Below are positions 13,301 through 25,088 of a stretch of 64,000 nucleotides of DNA, piece by piece. Every line of letters begins with the position of its first letter. The stretch's first letter is position 1. The position numbers were made by a program, and so were the translations under genes. The DNA comes from Otis tarda. Lineage: Eukaryota > Chordata > Aves > Otidiformes > Otididae. The notes below the pieces were generated by a model. The model saw nothing but the letters and a program-made list of their open reading frames with translations, did no database searches and was not told the origin of the DNA. The stretch is from contig CM048552.1 in the NCBI GenBank assembly GCA_026413225.1, positions 144,783,053 through 144,847,052 of the forward strand. The letters run 5' to 3'.

Positions 13301-14510
13301 TGAGGTATAACTGGAAAGGAAAAAATGCTGACTAAATGGCTCCACAATTGCATCTGTTTCTTGTGAGCAGCTGGTGGCAATGAACTGTTATTAATTTTAT
13401 TATGTATTTCGTAGTTGCCAGAAGCAAGCTGGACGCAAAGCTCTAAATAACAAGGTGTATAGAATAGAAACGGCTTCCCTGACGTTGGCTGCATCTTCTC
13501 AGTAAAGGCTCCCTTTCTTTCTCTCCCTTTTTAATCTTTAATCCCCTTAAGCCAGTGAATATTCCTGTTCTTCTCAGGATACCAAAACAGTCTGAACTCT
13601 GGAATCCTCTCCCATGATCCCACACGGCTGGGCCACCAAGACCAAACATGAAGTGTTGCAGGAGAGGCGACCTGCTCCTACTCCTTTCTGTTCTTGCTTT
13701 CCTCATGTAAAATCCACAGTCTTTCCAGCACTCTTTTTGTCATCCAAAGCAGGAAGTAAATACTACAGAGACAATCTCTGCAGTACTAAAGTCTTCTGTG
13801 TAAAGCCTTCAGTGATTTCAGGCCTGTGATGAATGGCTTTTTAATGCATTATTGGGTCTTCAGAGATGTTTAGGATACCTTATTGGCCCCTGAAGAGAAA
13901 AGGTGACAGTATATGCCAATTTTCTTCTGGTTTTATTTCATACCCAATGGTCTATGAACTGGATTGGAGTCAATGAAGCATGCTGGAGTATTGTACAAAT
14001 CAAACTGCCTATGTAGAAATAGGTCATGTACAACTTTCCCCTCCTAACAAATTTATAAGCAGTACTTTTAGGCCAGCAACAGTGAAGGCTATTAACACGG
14101 TGCTGGAAAGCACAATGGTTCTGCAATGAGACTACTGGGGGTTGTGGCAGGGGGGTAAGGATAAAGCAACACCCTGCCCCGTTCCTGAAAAATTGCTTGT
14201 GTTAGTGACCAGAAAGTCTAAGAGCAGAGAGTTCGCCTCTGTACAATGCTTCATTATTAAGACTGAAAAAGTAATTTTGCAATGAATAGTGCACTTGATT
14301 AATTTATCACTTTTTCGTGTTCACAGAATATACAGAAACAGGTCACAATTACCGCTGATTTACTAATTGTTGGAATTTATATGGCACATCTAGTAAGTAT
14401 TTTCAAACCTCTTTGGATTCATTCAATTAGAAATTGAAACCTCTTTAGTTAGCTGAAACTAGTCCCAAATTATGCAGGATTGGAGTGACCCCGATGAAGT
14501 TAGCATCACT
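10306..14510. other. Unique DNA, no gene seen
   Basis: Holds an imperfect CTAT/CTGT tetranucleotide tract at 10690-10735 and a palindrome carrying poly(A) signals on both strands at 12331-12348. Open frames reach 102 codons (12900-13208, minus) with no recognisable domain. No tRNA, LTR or CR1 was recognised. Confidence 0.5.
12331..12348. promoter_or_regulatory. Palindromic poly(A) signal pair
   Basis: AAATAAA (12331-12337) and TTTATTT (12342-12348) are perfect inverted repeats around GCTG, so an AATAAA hexamer is present on each strand. On the plus strand a T-rich stretch follows at 12380-12400. No transcript is evident here, so use as a cleavage signal is a guess. Confidence 0.25.
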
Positions 14511-14582
14511 TCCCTGGTGGTCTAGTGGTTAGGATTCGGCGCTCTCACCGCCGCGGCCCGGGTTCGATTCCCGGTCGGGGAA
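14511..14582 (+). tRNA. tRNA-Glu (anticodon CTC)
   Basis: A complete 72-base glutamate tRNA. The acceptor arm TCCCTGG (14511-14517) pairs with TCGGGGA (14575-14581), and A14582 is the discriminator. Two acceptor pairs are U-G or G-U wobbles (14515:14577 and 14517:14575). The anticodon stem CGGCG/CGCCG encloses loop CTCTCAC, with anticodon CTC at 14544-14546. The T arm is CCGGG-TTCGATT-CCCGG (14558-14574). The internal RNA polymerase III promoter is intact: A box TGGTCTAGTGG at 14518-14528 and B box GGTTCGATTCC at 14561-14571. CCA is not encoded, as expected in eukaryotes. A run of seven T at 14589-14595 serves as terminator. The product should read GAG codons. From memory, the usual vertebrate gene has a U-A pair where this one has U-G in the acceptor stem. 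I take it as a genuine gene rather than a SINE head, because all arms pair, the terminator is close, and no SINE body or A-rich tail follows. Confidence 0.95.
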
Positions 14583-14588
14583 CATGCG

Positions 14589-14595
14589 TTTTTTT
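14589..14595 (+). terminator. RNA polymerase III terminator
   Basis: Seven consecutive T on the coding strand, starting seven bases after the tRNA-Glu 3' end, which is the standard pol III stop signal. Confidence 0.85.
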
Positions 14596-14643
14596 CCCTC
14601 GGCAAAGCGTCTTTGGAGCACGATATTGAGTACTAAAAAGGAC

Positions 14644-14775
14644 TAACGTGGTTTAACGCCAGCCAGCAAATAAGTACCACACAGCTGGTCGCTCATCCTT
14701 TCCAGGTGGAACGGGGGAGAGAATCAAAAAGAAAGGAAAACTCATGGGTTGAGGTGACAGTGTACTAGGACAGTG
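14644..14775 (-). mobile_element. Endogenous retrovirus LTR remnant, antisense
   Basis: The plus strand begins ACGTGGTTTAACGCCAGCC and continues with AAGTACCACACAGCTGGTCG, CGGGGGAGAGAATCAAAAAG and AAAACTCATGGGTTGAGGTG. This is the reverse complement of the 3' end of a common avian LTR type whose antisense terminus reads TGTCGTGGTTTAACCCCAGC (from memory). The same terminal motif set recurs at 33592-33720. Only the terminal ~130 bases are recognisable. It starts 62 bases past the tRNA-Glu gene. I see no coding region or target duplication. Confidence 0.7.
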
Positions 14776-15246
14776 CCCCTTTGGGGAAGCAGCAGGAAGG
14801 GTAAGAAGGCAGCTTAAGACACAACATTTGTTACACAGCTCTTTGAAAGCTTGAACTCCTTTAAGATTTTCTGTAAATAAAATGGTTATGAGTCAAGTTC
14901 TTTCTGTGTCTGCAGTTTAGATTCAAATATTATCATGTGAGATGAAAGAATCAACTGGAGTGACAGTCCTGTGGTAGGAGGTATTGTCAGGATGTGAATG
15001 GCTCATCTGATTGCCTGCACCACGGCCACAACATCTGACAAAGGTAGAGCATCATTTGGTAACTCTATCTATCCTTGTTTACAGACATTAGGCAACCTGG
15101 AGTCTATCACTTCTGTTTGTGGCCAGAAATTCCCATTTCTTGCCATTTGGAACTCGATTGGTTTCAGTCTCTTGCTGTTGGTTCAGTGGATGAACAATCT
15201 CTACACTAACAGCAAACACTTCTTCGTGGAGATACTTGCCACACTT
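14776..15246. other. Unique DNA, no gene seen
   Basis: A 121-codon plus-strand frame begins at 14998 and runs into the old antisense CR1 that starts near 15247, so it is unlikely to be a gene. Nothing else was recognised. Confidence 0.5.
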
Positions 15247-15395
15247 GACCAAGTCATCTCTCAAACTTCTCTTCAAAAAATAAATAAATTGAATTTTTTA
15301 ATTCCCTTGCTGTGTGAAGCATGCTTTCTAGATCTCTGGATTATTTTTAGTGCTATTTCCTAAGCCCTCTCTAAACTCCCTTCTTTGCCGAAAGC
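15247..15395 (-). mobile_element. Old CR1 LINE fragment, antisense
   Basis: The plus strand shows CTTCTCTTCAAAAAATAAAT, then GTGTGAAGCATGCTTTCTAG and ATCTCTGGATTATTTTTAGTGC. In order and spacing this resembles the antisense of an old CR1 3' ORF2 segment (the AHRMIKGLENMPYSEKLKEL-type region). It is strongly diverged and has no open frame in CR1 sense. Confidence 0.5.
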
Positions 15396-18300
15396 TAAAC
15401 ACCCAACTTGTTTAAATAATGTCACCATTTTTTCCCCAGTACTATATATAGAGATAACACCATTTTTTTCAGTCAGAATGGATTTAGTTGAATCAAATGT
15501 TGTTCCTTTTTGAAAATCCATAGATTACAACTCATCATTGCATCTAGGTTTTAATACTGAAAAACCTGAGACATTAATGAAAAAGATAAAAAGTTTCTAC
15601 AAATCTAAAAATGGGGTTTGAATTTACTAGAAGAAGGAAATGAAAAAGCAGGAAATCTTGCAAACTGATGCTGATCCCAGCTTCTTAAACAGATTTTAGG
15701 CAGCAAAAATCTGATATTTCTCATGTCACTCAGTAAGAAAGCCTACTTCCTCCAGAGGGACTCCTTTCTGTCCTAAGAAAAACTATGTCAGTTCCCAAAT
15801 GTTCTCCAAATGCTTGACACAAAAGGGTAAACTAAGGACAAAGATCTTGCTGTAAATTACTTTTTTCTCTCTTTAGTGGATTTAAATGAGATGTTTATTA
15901 TCGCCTTAACATTCTTGCAGTAGTTTAGTTCTGTATAATAGCAAAGCCAGTAGTAAGTTAATTAAAAGAGCTATAATGTCTGAAAGAAGTCAGCAGGTTT
16001 CTATGGGTTGCTGATCAAAGGGAAAGTAGTTCTTTTTTAATTGCGTTTATTTCTTGGTATTTTAGATACAGTATGTCTGTAATCAGCTACAATATTTGCC
16101 ATGATGACAAAATTAGATAAAACCAATCATTTGAAATAAAATAAGGTTGGAAATAGAATTCACACACACACACAAAAAAAAAAAGCAACCCATCAACTTA
16201 AGAAAAGCAGACCAGTAATTTATAAGAGCCACCACAGGTCATTCTAGAACCATAATATTCTGTAATCACACCACCTCAACAAGTTAGGTTAAGAATGAGT
16301 AAAGGAGGACAGAAGTGATGTGGATCAGTACTGTTCTTTCACTTGAGAGGTGGTGGTGATATATTCCTGTAATAATGCCATTCTAGTTGGTGAGATGAAG
16401 CTATGGCTGTATTGTACTTGAAATGCAGAGAGTTGTGTGCTAATGATATCCCCTGATCAGTTGTCAAGCTTATGTGCACATAGATATTTTTAATGTCCAG
16501 ATCAGTGAACTATTCAACTCTGACTATATACTTACTTTACTTTCACGTAATTGCTTTTTGTTTGTGTCTTTACAGAATGGCAGCATTCTATATGATCTAT
16601 ATTCTGAAGGAAAATGAAGCACAATTTTCATTCTTCTCCATAACGCCTTAGCAAAAAAAAATATTTCAGACTCTGAAAGACTCTCTCTGAAAATGTTTTT
16701 ATACTCTGAAAGTTTCAGATCGCCTAACTAGTTTTCTCCTATGCTTTAAACTACTCTCCCTGTTCAAGTGTGAATGGATTTCTGAAGTAGGGGGATTTTT
16801 TTGTGGGGTGTGGGGAAAGAGAAGGTTGTAATTTGTCACACATATTAACAATGGACACAAAGAAGAGGGAGATATAGCTAACACAAAGACAAGAGAGATT
16901 TCCTTAGCTCCCTGTAAACTTTCCTGTGAATAAATTTATTGTATTAAAACAAATGCCATTAATCTGTGTCCCGAGGTAAGCTATAGAAAGGAAAAACACA
17001 GACTTCTGAATTTTTAATCTCTTAAACATAGATACATCATTTTGTCTGTCCTGCCTACAAAATGTAGGATATTATCCGTTTTACACAGATGTTTTAGTAA
17101 ATACTTTCTACACTTCTCACAAAGTACTTTTTGCTCTTTCAGGTAAACTAAAACTTTTGTCAAGAGATCTTAATTTGAAAAGTTTTCAATGGGAAGATTC
17201 CGAGGTCAAACTGGGCACAGAAAGAGAGAAAATAAAACATTGTTTTAAATCTATGAATCTGACTTATTTGATCTAAAAAAAAAGGCATTTCAGCACAAGT
17301 CGTGTTTTGAAAACACTCTGGATGTTTACTGGTTTTCTGACAAGAAATGAAGACAAGTATGAAAGTCTGAAAGGTCACAGCAAGAAAGAGTTATCAACCT
17401 CCATGCACTTTTTATTTTGGAGTCACTTGCAACTATAAAAGCTTTTGCTCCTAAAACCCCTCAGTGATAAGCATTTTTGATGTGCCATACTGATTGGGCA
17501 AGCAAAGTAAAAGGTGACTAATTTGACACAAATATTGCATGAGTCTTTTGTATTTTCTATAAAGAACCTGAGGCAATTTTGTTTCCAGTACAGTCATCTT
17601 CAAACGTAAACCTATTTTAAGTCAGAGTGTGAGAAAAAGAACTAAAGCAGTAAGAAATTCTGTGAACAATTTCCCCAGTAAATGTACCCTTACATTGCAC
17701 TGATAAAACCTGGCAAATTAGGCTGATTTCTGCTAATTAACCCCACTTCCACAAATACTCACCAAATTATTTATGTAAAAACCCCTATTGTCTTTGCACA
17801 CTGTTCACTTTATTCATTACTCACACACTGGGATGGGCACTACATGATATAAGTGCCTCATTGATTCTACCCATTGAGATAGTTTTTAAAAAGCTAAAAA
17901 AAAAATGTGTGACTAACAATGAAAAAGAATAACAAACTACGATTAGGGAACATATTCCCTTCCCTGCATGATTATCCTTGGTGGCAAGAGGAAATGAGTT
18001 TTGTACCTAAAGCAAACCAAACACCTGTGCCAAAGATAACTTTAGAAAGCACTTGAAAATAGCAAATATTTGATCTGGAGGAAAGAAGAAGATATTAAGA
18101 ATTCATAAATATTCTTACGGTTGTTACTGGTGTCTTTAATGAATTTACACTGGTTAATTTATTTCCGATTCTGCACTGATTGGGAATGCTGAATGAAAAA
18201 AATACCTTGTAGTTGGAGTGAGCTAGCTGAAGAGTAAGCCAGGCTCCTGCCATGACCAACAGTCCTGAGTGTATCTTAAAGCTTTTGGCTTCATCAGGCA

Positions 18301-21300
18301 GAAAAACATATACAGAAATGGAGCCTATTCTGGAGTAATTTATGAATACGGTATTTTCATCTACATAAAAGAGTGTTCACTGCAAGAGTACAAGAGAGCT
18401 GTCAGGAGAATCAGGCAGTGAGGTAAGGAGAATGGCTAGAAGTAAGGCATAAGTCAGGCAAATGTTTGTGGGCTTTTACTTCACTGACTTTAAAAGTTTT
18501 ACTTCGTCAACCGACAGTCTACAATAACACTTTGTCCAGAAAGACCAAATTTTGTGAATTCACTAAAAGAAGGAGCTCTACTATTGCCAGTAAAGGGTCT
18601 CAGGTACAGGAAATTGTTCAGAGCAAGCGGATGAAGAAAGATTCCTGCTTGTGCTTCAGAAAAATAGCTGACGTTTATAAAATCTCTACATATTTGCCAG
18701 TTTCCTAGAATAGTATACACAGAATCATACATCTAGTAACCATCTAAAATCCTTGTCTTCATAGCCTTCTGGGCAAGTATGGCTAATGCATGCACAGTTC
18801 TGTGGCCCAAAGTAACGTCATGTGAATATCCCACCTACAATAAAGACATACCGCCTGGTCTCGAGATGCCTCAGAGAAGGGAGAGATCTAGTTTCCCTGG
18901 GTCACAGATACTAAGCTAACAAGATGAATGGGGTATTTCTGTGAAATCATAAAATTCTTGCTTAAGAGCTCTTTTGAACAATGCCTATGTGTGCTTAAGA
19001 TTAGAAATGAGCCTTACAACTTCATTTACTTGAAGAATTGCAAAGCCATTAAAAGTGATGCTATTAAAAAGAAAAGAAAAGAAACTTTCCATCCAAAGCT
19101 GTTGAATTCTTCTCCTCTGATACAAGCAACGAACTCTCCCCTATAGCTAAGAGAAGTGGCATTTTTCTAGTATTGTATCTTATGCTGGTAGTGGGAACAT
19201 AGCCAGGGGCAGCATGGAAAATAGTTGCCTAATTTTAAGTTCCCAATAGCTAATAATAAACAAGTGCTCCATATATAATACCAGTGTACTTTCTGGAAAA
19301 TTTCCACCCCTCTCAGTCAAACTGCACACAAAGATTCATGCAAGAAATACCATCATAGATTTCGCTATGAAATCTATAAGGAAAATTCCCTCCCCCGTAT
19401 CTGTCCATGGAGATTTCTTCTCTCATTGCGTAGGCCATACTACACCCAATTTCCGGCAATGTCTGGAATGGGTAATTCTTTTTAGACCTTCCCAATTAGA
19501 GCCAGGGAAACAATATGTGATTAATATCCCAGAAGAGCAGGTAGTAGCATGGAACGCAGAGATTGCGGAAGCCGGGTCATACAGAGGTCTCAGTGACAGC
19601 GAGGTGAAGCAGACCTGAAGTCTTCATCATATGCTGCTGCGGTCCAATTACTGTGCATTTTGCTACTAAGCCCAAAATAAAAATTGTAAGCTGTGACAGG
19701 AGAACATGGCTAGAAAAAAAAAACCCTCAGGAAATGTAAACCTCGTAAAGAGTACTGAGGGAAGTGCTGAAGAGAGCATGCCTTGGCAACCAAAATAATA
19801 AGTATAAAGATGCCACCACGCAAGAAAACACACACTGAAACCTTTCCCAGCCTGTTACCTGGAATCTGAAACATCACTTTCCTCAGCCCAGTTATGACAG
19901 TGTTGAACACTGCTGTACTTAAGCATTTCTTTTACTTTATGGAGACTTTAATGGGACTGCTCGTATGTGGAACCAAAATTAAAGCATTAGATTGCTTAAG
20001 AGCAATTGCTGGGTCAGAAGCAAAGAGCTTTGCATGTTCTTGGTCTATTTGTAGACCAAACAGGGCATGCTTACAAAAAGAGCAGAATATTTTCCACCCT
20101 GCAGAAAGAAGGTGTAGATTTTCTACAAGTTAAACAAGTTAAATGCCTCTTCCAGCAGCTTCTGATTAGCTTTCAGAAATAATTGTTTTTCCAACATGGT
20201 GTGTTGGGAATTTGGCTCTTTTTCTATTTCTCTTCTCCACACCCACGTTTTAAGGCTTTGGCATGAGAAATTAATTGTGCTATATACAGTCACAGTAGCA
20301 TCCATAGGACATTTGGAAGCCGCTGTTGTGGTGAATGACTGCAGTTAGATGCATAAGCTCTGGAACATCGTGTCTGACATTAATTTGAATACAGCAATAG
20401 GCAAAATTAGAAAGCAGGCAGCTGAACATTGCAGTTCACCAGGATATAAAGTAGATAGCATCAGCACTATATCCAGGAGCTACTGGGAGCTTTTGGGTCG
20501 GATGACAAACCTCTTCTTCCACTTTCACGCATTTTTAGAGGCTTCTATGTTGCTGCTCACCGTGGCACCTGTTGCTATCTTGAGTCTCCTAGAAGCCATC
20601 AGCATAATTTTAGTGCCCACCACATAAAATCTTATCCCAGAGTAACATGTCTGCATTTGAAGGAGCAGAGAGGGCTGCAGGGGTAGATGGTTAAAGAATC
20701 TAAAAATAAATCCTTTCTTTCCCTATATGGAGGAGAGACTGCTGTAGCTTCCTTGCCCTCCCTTTAACCAGTGTTTGCTGCTGAAACGCTGCATTCATGT
20801 CACCGAGATTCAGTGTCAAGCCGAGCATTTGCCACCTATATAGGAGCTTAAAATAGCACAGAGGCTGACAGAAATACCTTGAAGGCTGACAGAGGAGTAG
20901 TTTTCTGATGTATTCTACTCTGTTTTGGGAAGTTTTTATTTATTTAGAATGATATAAGCACCCTGGGGAGGGATATGGTTTAGATTTACTCTAGTCTGAC
21001 CCTACCACAGTGTGTCTGAAATGCAAAGTAGCATTGAGCTCTCCCTAAGGGTCTGGAAATGGTGCAGCTCTATTGAATGATAGATTTTTAGCAGTTCTCC
21101 TGTGTGGATCCCACTTGCTTGATGTAATGCTGATTAAAGCAAGCACATTTCCTCTACAGCACTCTTATTCATCCCTCCATAGCCACTTACTGCAGAGACT
21201 GTTCAGGCTTTTAATTATTTTACTAAACAGAGAACATTTTTCTTGGAAGTGTATCATGAAATTTTAATGACTGCACTTTTAATTCCAGTAGAAAGACCTC

Positions 21301-22226
21301 AAATAACATGTGAAATTCCACATAGCTTTTAGCTTTCCTTCCACAGCACCAAGAAGGTGGGGGGTGGGGGGGGGGGCAGAGTTACACGTAGTGCTTTTAT
21401 TCTCCTCCAGTCATAAACACCAAGGCTTTGCTTGGAATATAGGGAGGCAAAGAGTGTTTTCTTGTGCTGCCTTTGCTCTGTGTGTCTCATCACACTGTTC
21501 TCAACCTAGGCACAGCAGGAGAAGAAACATGCATGCACAATGAGCTATATACGTCTCAGACTCATAATCTTCCCTGCTCATGCCCTGACAACACGCCAAC
21601 CCTTGTCCCCAAACAAACGAGCATTGAGAAGGGCGATAATTGATTTTTTGCCACATACAGAAACATCAGACACTGTGCTCCAAAGCGTGTTGGTCAACTA
21701 TGCTGTACTCAGTATAGGGCATCGTAGCTGGTAATTTATGTTCTCACTGTGAAAGTGTCGCTGACAGGCAGATGCTTATAGAGCCACTTGGGCAGTCACC
21801 ATCTGCAAACAGACTTTGCAGTCATATCACTACCATTCTTTGCAATGCACTTCACTTTCCCTATAAGAAAAAGTCTAAAGATTTAGATTTTAATTCTAAT
21901 ATGGATTATTAGTTATCATTCACTATCTAGCAGTGGGTAAGATACAACTATATTTAATTGCCATAGAATCTGTACCTCTTCTATAAAACACACAGAAAAA
22001 TCTTACCATTTATTTCCACTCTTCCTACTTTCAGAATTTTTTCCATAGCCTTGACCTTTCTTTCATTTTCTTCTTTCTCTTCCCAACATTTTCCTAACCC
22101 TTATTCTGTCTGGAACAGGCTGCACCAAAACAATGATCCATTCCAGCTCTCAAAATAGTTGCACTTCAGTGCATGACTGAAGAGCAACTTACATAGCTCA
22201 GAAACTGGCATAGCACAGAAACAGAA
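15396..22226. other. Unique AT-rich DNA, no gene seen
   Basis: Holds a CA-then-A run at 16161-16184 and a G-rich run at 21359-21376. Open frames are all under 95 codons and look random. A segment at 18075-18195 is AT-rich with several homeodomain-like ATTA/TAAT cores, but nothing shows conservation from this sequence alone. Confidence 0.5.
21359..21376 (+). repeat. G-run (G6 T G11)
   Basis: Six G, one T, then eleven G, in a otherwise ordinary stretch. It could form an intramolecular G-quadruplex. It is likely a replication-slippage tract and may be length-polymorphic. Confidence 0.85.
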
Positions 22227-22350
22227 GGACAAAAGGGGGAAGGAAGGAAGGGAGGAAGGAGAGAGGGAAGGCAGCAAGGAAGGAAGGAAAGAAAGAAGGA
22301 AGGAAGGAAGGGAGGGAGGGAGGGATCAAGGTAAGAGAGGGAGGAAGGAG
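22227..22350 (+). repeat. GGAA-type purine microsatellite
   Basis: About 120 bases are almost entirely purine on the plus strand, built from GGAA, GGGA and GAAA tetranucleotides, with interruptions GCAGC at 22271-22275 and TC at 22325-22326. The minus-strand frame across it (22166-22360) is a composition artefact. Confidence 0.9.
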
Positions 22351-23584
22351 CAAATTCCAATACCTGCAGGGTTTCTACCTCTAGCTACCTGTTCCAATAA
22401 GATACTACTAGATGTTTTTTCCCATGCTCAGTGATTCAGTAAAAGTCCTTTTTTTTCCTCAGTCTGATCATTTTCACTTAAACTCTTCACGAAGAGGAAG
22501 AGAGCAGAAAAGGAAGGAAATAGTATCTTTTTTTTTTTTTTTTTTGGCCATCAGACAGGAACAAAGCTCATCCGGTACTTTGACTTCATTCTTGGAGCTA
22601 AAATCTATCTCCAGTCAAAGGCAGCTATCCAGCAAAACAACAGGTTCCATCATTTTACTTTACTAATGCAAGATTCCCTGGATAAATTCATCTCAAAGCT
22701 GGAATTGTTCTCTGTCAGCAAATTTTGCTTCAATGAATCAAGAAATCATCAAACTCGGAAAGGTTTTCACAAAGATGACCCAGCATATTAAGTTTTTTGC
22801 AGTGCTTGGTGGGATGATGCACTGGTGAAGATGCAATAAATGAGGTGAACTAGCTACCAGCTGAAGCGAATTATAGAGACCTTGATAGAAATTCAAGAAT
22901 AAAAATAAAAAGGTGAAAAACAGAAATCTGAGAATTGAAACTTTGCTGTACTAAGAAATGAAAATTAAGATTTGCTTGCATCATTGCTAGGCAGTTGAAT
23001 CCTCCATTACTAATAAATGATCTTTTATAAAAGATTTTGAAGTGGACAGAGATAACAGTTTAATAATTTTGATGAAAAGCCAAGATTTTTCATCTTCAAA
23101 GTGCAAAAATATCAGTGTACACCACTAATAATGAACCTCGTTAATCATTAGCATCCCTCAAATATAATGAGAATAACACTTTTCCTAAGAGCTTGCAAAA
23201 GAATTGAGAAAAAAGCAGGTGGGTTTTTTTTAGGTTAGACCTTTTATAACTAACTTTATTCATATTTTAATGAGTAATGTATGAATAAGTCGACTTTTAA
23301 GTTAACAAATTAATATTTAAAGAAAAGAGAACAGAATAAATTTGTCAATCAAAAGTCCTCCAAACCCAGGTACATGCTCGAGGCGTGATCTTGAAAACAT
23401 TTATGCACATGAGTAACTCGTGACTCGTGAGTCATCCCCAGTAAAGTCAGGGCTACTAAATTAACCTTCCATGAGAATGCATGTTAGGATGACATATTTC
23501 ATTTCCACCCAAGACAGTGGAAAAGATAAACATCTGCAGGGTAGGGGCCTCATATAAGGTCATCATCTAGGCTTTTTCTCTGGA
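22351..23584. other. Unique AT-rich DNA, no gene seen
   Basis: Contains a T run at about 22530-22545 and a small AP-1-like site, TGAGTCA, at 23428-23434, within a TGACTC-GT-GAGTCA inverted repeat. No exon or transposon was recognised before the CR1 block. Confidence 0.5.
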
Positions 23585-24159
23585 AAAAGGTGGAGAGGCT
23601 GGGGAGCAGCTCTGTGGGAAAGGCCCTGGAATGATGGCAGGCAGCAAGCTGAATGTGAGCTCATGGTATGCCCTGGCAGCAAAGGTGGCCAACAGCACCT
23701 GTGTTTATGAATAGACGCAAGGCACATAGACCAAGGTAAGAGATCATCCTTCTCCATATGGCACTCATCAAGCCATATCTAGATACTGCATCAAGTTTCG
23801 GGTGCTGTAATGCAGGAAAGACATAGACAAACTGGAAAAAGCTTTTGGAGTGCACCCAAGGCAGTGGGAGCTGGAGTCCTTGGCATGTGAGGAGAGGCAG
23901 GGTAAGCTGCTCTGGTCCAGTCTGCAGAAGAGATGGCTTCAGGGGGACCTAACAGTCCCCCAGTGCCCACCAGGAATCATTGAAGAGGTGGAGCTGGGCT
24001 CCTCACAGTGTTGCAGGATGGGAGAACGAGATACAAATGTGCGTAAGTGAAACGAGAGTTTCAGGCTGGATATAAGGAAAAGCTTTTGCCCCATAAGGAC
24101 AGTTGGACAGTGGAGCAGGTTGTCTAGAGAGGTTGTGCAGTCTCCCTCCCCAGAGGTTT
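23585..24159 (+). mobile_element. Older CR1 LINE, left part (split by younger CR1)
   Basis: The sequence follows the 3' part of an older CR1 subfamily: CAGCTCTGTGGGAAAGGCCC, then GCCCTGGCAGCAAAGGTGGCC, a CATCAAGCCATATCTAGATAC-like segment, GACATAGACAAACTGGA, GGGGGACCTAACAGTCCCCC, GGCTGGATATAAGGAAAAGC and finally GTTGTGCAGTCTCCCTCCCC. The reading frame is destroyed by indels and stops. It stops at about 24159, in GAGGTTT, and the expected continuation TTCAAGACCC appears only at 25089, after the inserted copy. Confidence 0.85.
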
Positions 24160-25088
24160 GCCAATGACACCAAGTTGTGTGGTGCGTTGACATGCTGGAA
24201 GGGAGAGATGCCATCCAGAGGGATCTTGACAGGCTGGAGAAGTGGGCTCGTGCCAACCTCATGAAGTTCAACCAGGCCAAGTGCAAGGTCCTGCACCTGG
24301 GTCATGGCAATCCCAGGCAAAAATACAGGCTGGGCGGGGAATGGATCGAGAGCAGCCCTGAGGAGAAGGACTTGGGAGTGCTGGTGGACGAGAAGCTCAA
24401 CATGAGCCAGCAATGCGCCCTTGAGGCCCAGAAGGTCAACCGCAACCTGGGTTGCATCAAGCGAAGCATGGCCAGCAGGTCAAAGGAGGTGATTCTCCCC
24501 ATCTACTCTGCCCTGGTGAGATCCCACCTGGAGTACTGTGTCCAGCTCTGGAGCCCCCAACATAAGAAGAACATGGACCAGTTGGAGAGGGTCCAGACGA
24601 GGGCCACAAAGATGATCAGAGGGCTGGAGCACCTTTCCTATGCGAACAGGCTGAGAGAGTTGGGGCTGTTCAGCCTGGAGAAGAGGAGGCTCCGGGGAGA
24701 CCTGATAGCGGTCTTCCAGTACCTCAAGGGGGCCTACAAGAATGATGGGGAAAGGCTGTTCAGTAGGGCCTGTTGCGATAGGACAAGGAGTAATGGTTTT
24801 AAAATAGAGGGAGGTAGATTTGGATTGGATATTAGGAAAAAATTTTTTACAACACGAGTTGTAGAACACTGGAACAGGTTGCCCAGAGAGGTTGTGGATG
24901 CCCCATCCCTGGAAACGTTCAAGGCCAGTGTCGTGGTTTTGTTAGTGAGGGGGGGCCTAAGGTTGGATGAGGCTTTGAGCAACCTGATCTAGTCGGGGAT
25001 GTCCCTGCTTCTTGCAGGGGGGTTGGACTAGATGACCTTTGAAGGTCCCTTCCAACACTAACCATTCTATGATACTATGATTCTACGA
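24160..25088 (+). mobile_element. Younger CR1 LINE 3' end, inserted in older CR1
   Basis: A 5'-truncated CR1 copy starting in the reverse-transcriptase catalytic motif, which reads FAND instead of FADD. It holds an open frame of 271 codons from the ATG at 24177 to 24992 encoding the C-terminal RT and thumb part of ORF2 (landmarks [100 protein letters not shown]). The ATG is not a real start; the native ORF begins far upstream. The 3' end is typical of avian CR1: GTTGGACTAGATGACCTTTG, GGTCCCTTCCAACACTAACC, then short ATTCTATG-type repeats. An in-frame 33-bp insertion lies at 24929-24961. The copy at 58308-58741 is the same subfamily without that insertion. Not capable of retrotransposition. 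Confidence 0.93.
24929..24961 (+). mobile_element. 33-bp LTR terminus scrap inside CR1
   Basis: The expected CR1 text GGCCAG|GTTGGATGAGG is interrupted by 33 bases that begin TGTCGTGGTTTTGTTAGTG and end GGCCTAAG. The block matches the sense-strand first 34 bases of the solo LTR at 26233-27382 (reverse complement of 27349-27382) with one substitution and one-base changes in a T run and a G run. It adds eleven codons in frame to the CR1 open frame. Confidence 0.85.

Noticed and set aside
14511..14600. tRNA-derived SINE head
   Set aside because: All arms pair, the pol III terminator is seven bases after the gene, and no SINE body or A-rich tail follows.
23421..23434. AP-1 regulatory element
   Set aside because: A single TGAGTCA site in unique DNA is common by chance and no promoter or enhancer context is visible.
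24177..24992. 271-codon ORF as a host gene
   Set aside because: It is the C-terminal part of CR1 ORF2 with the CR1 3' end directly after it.
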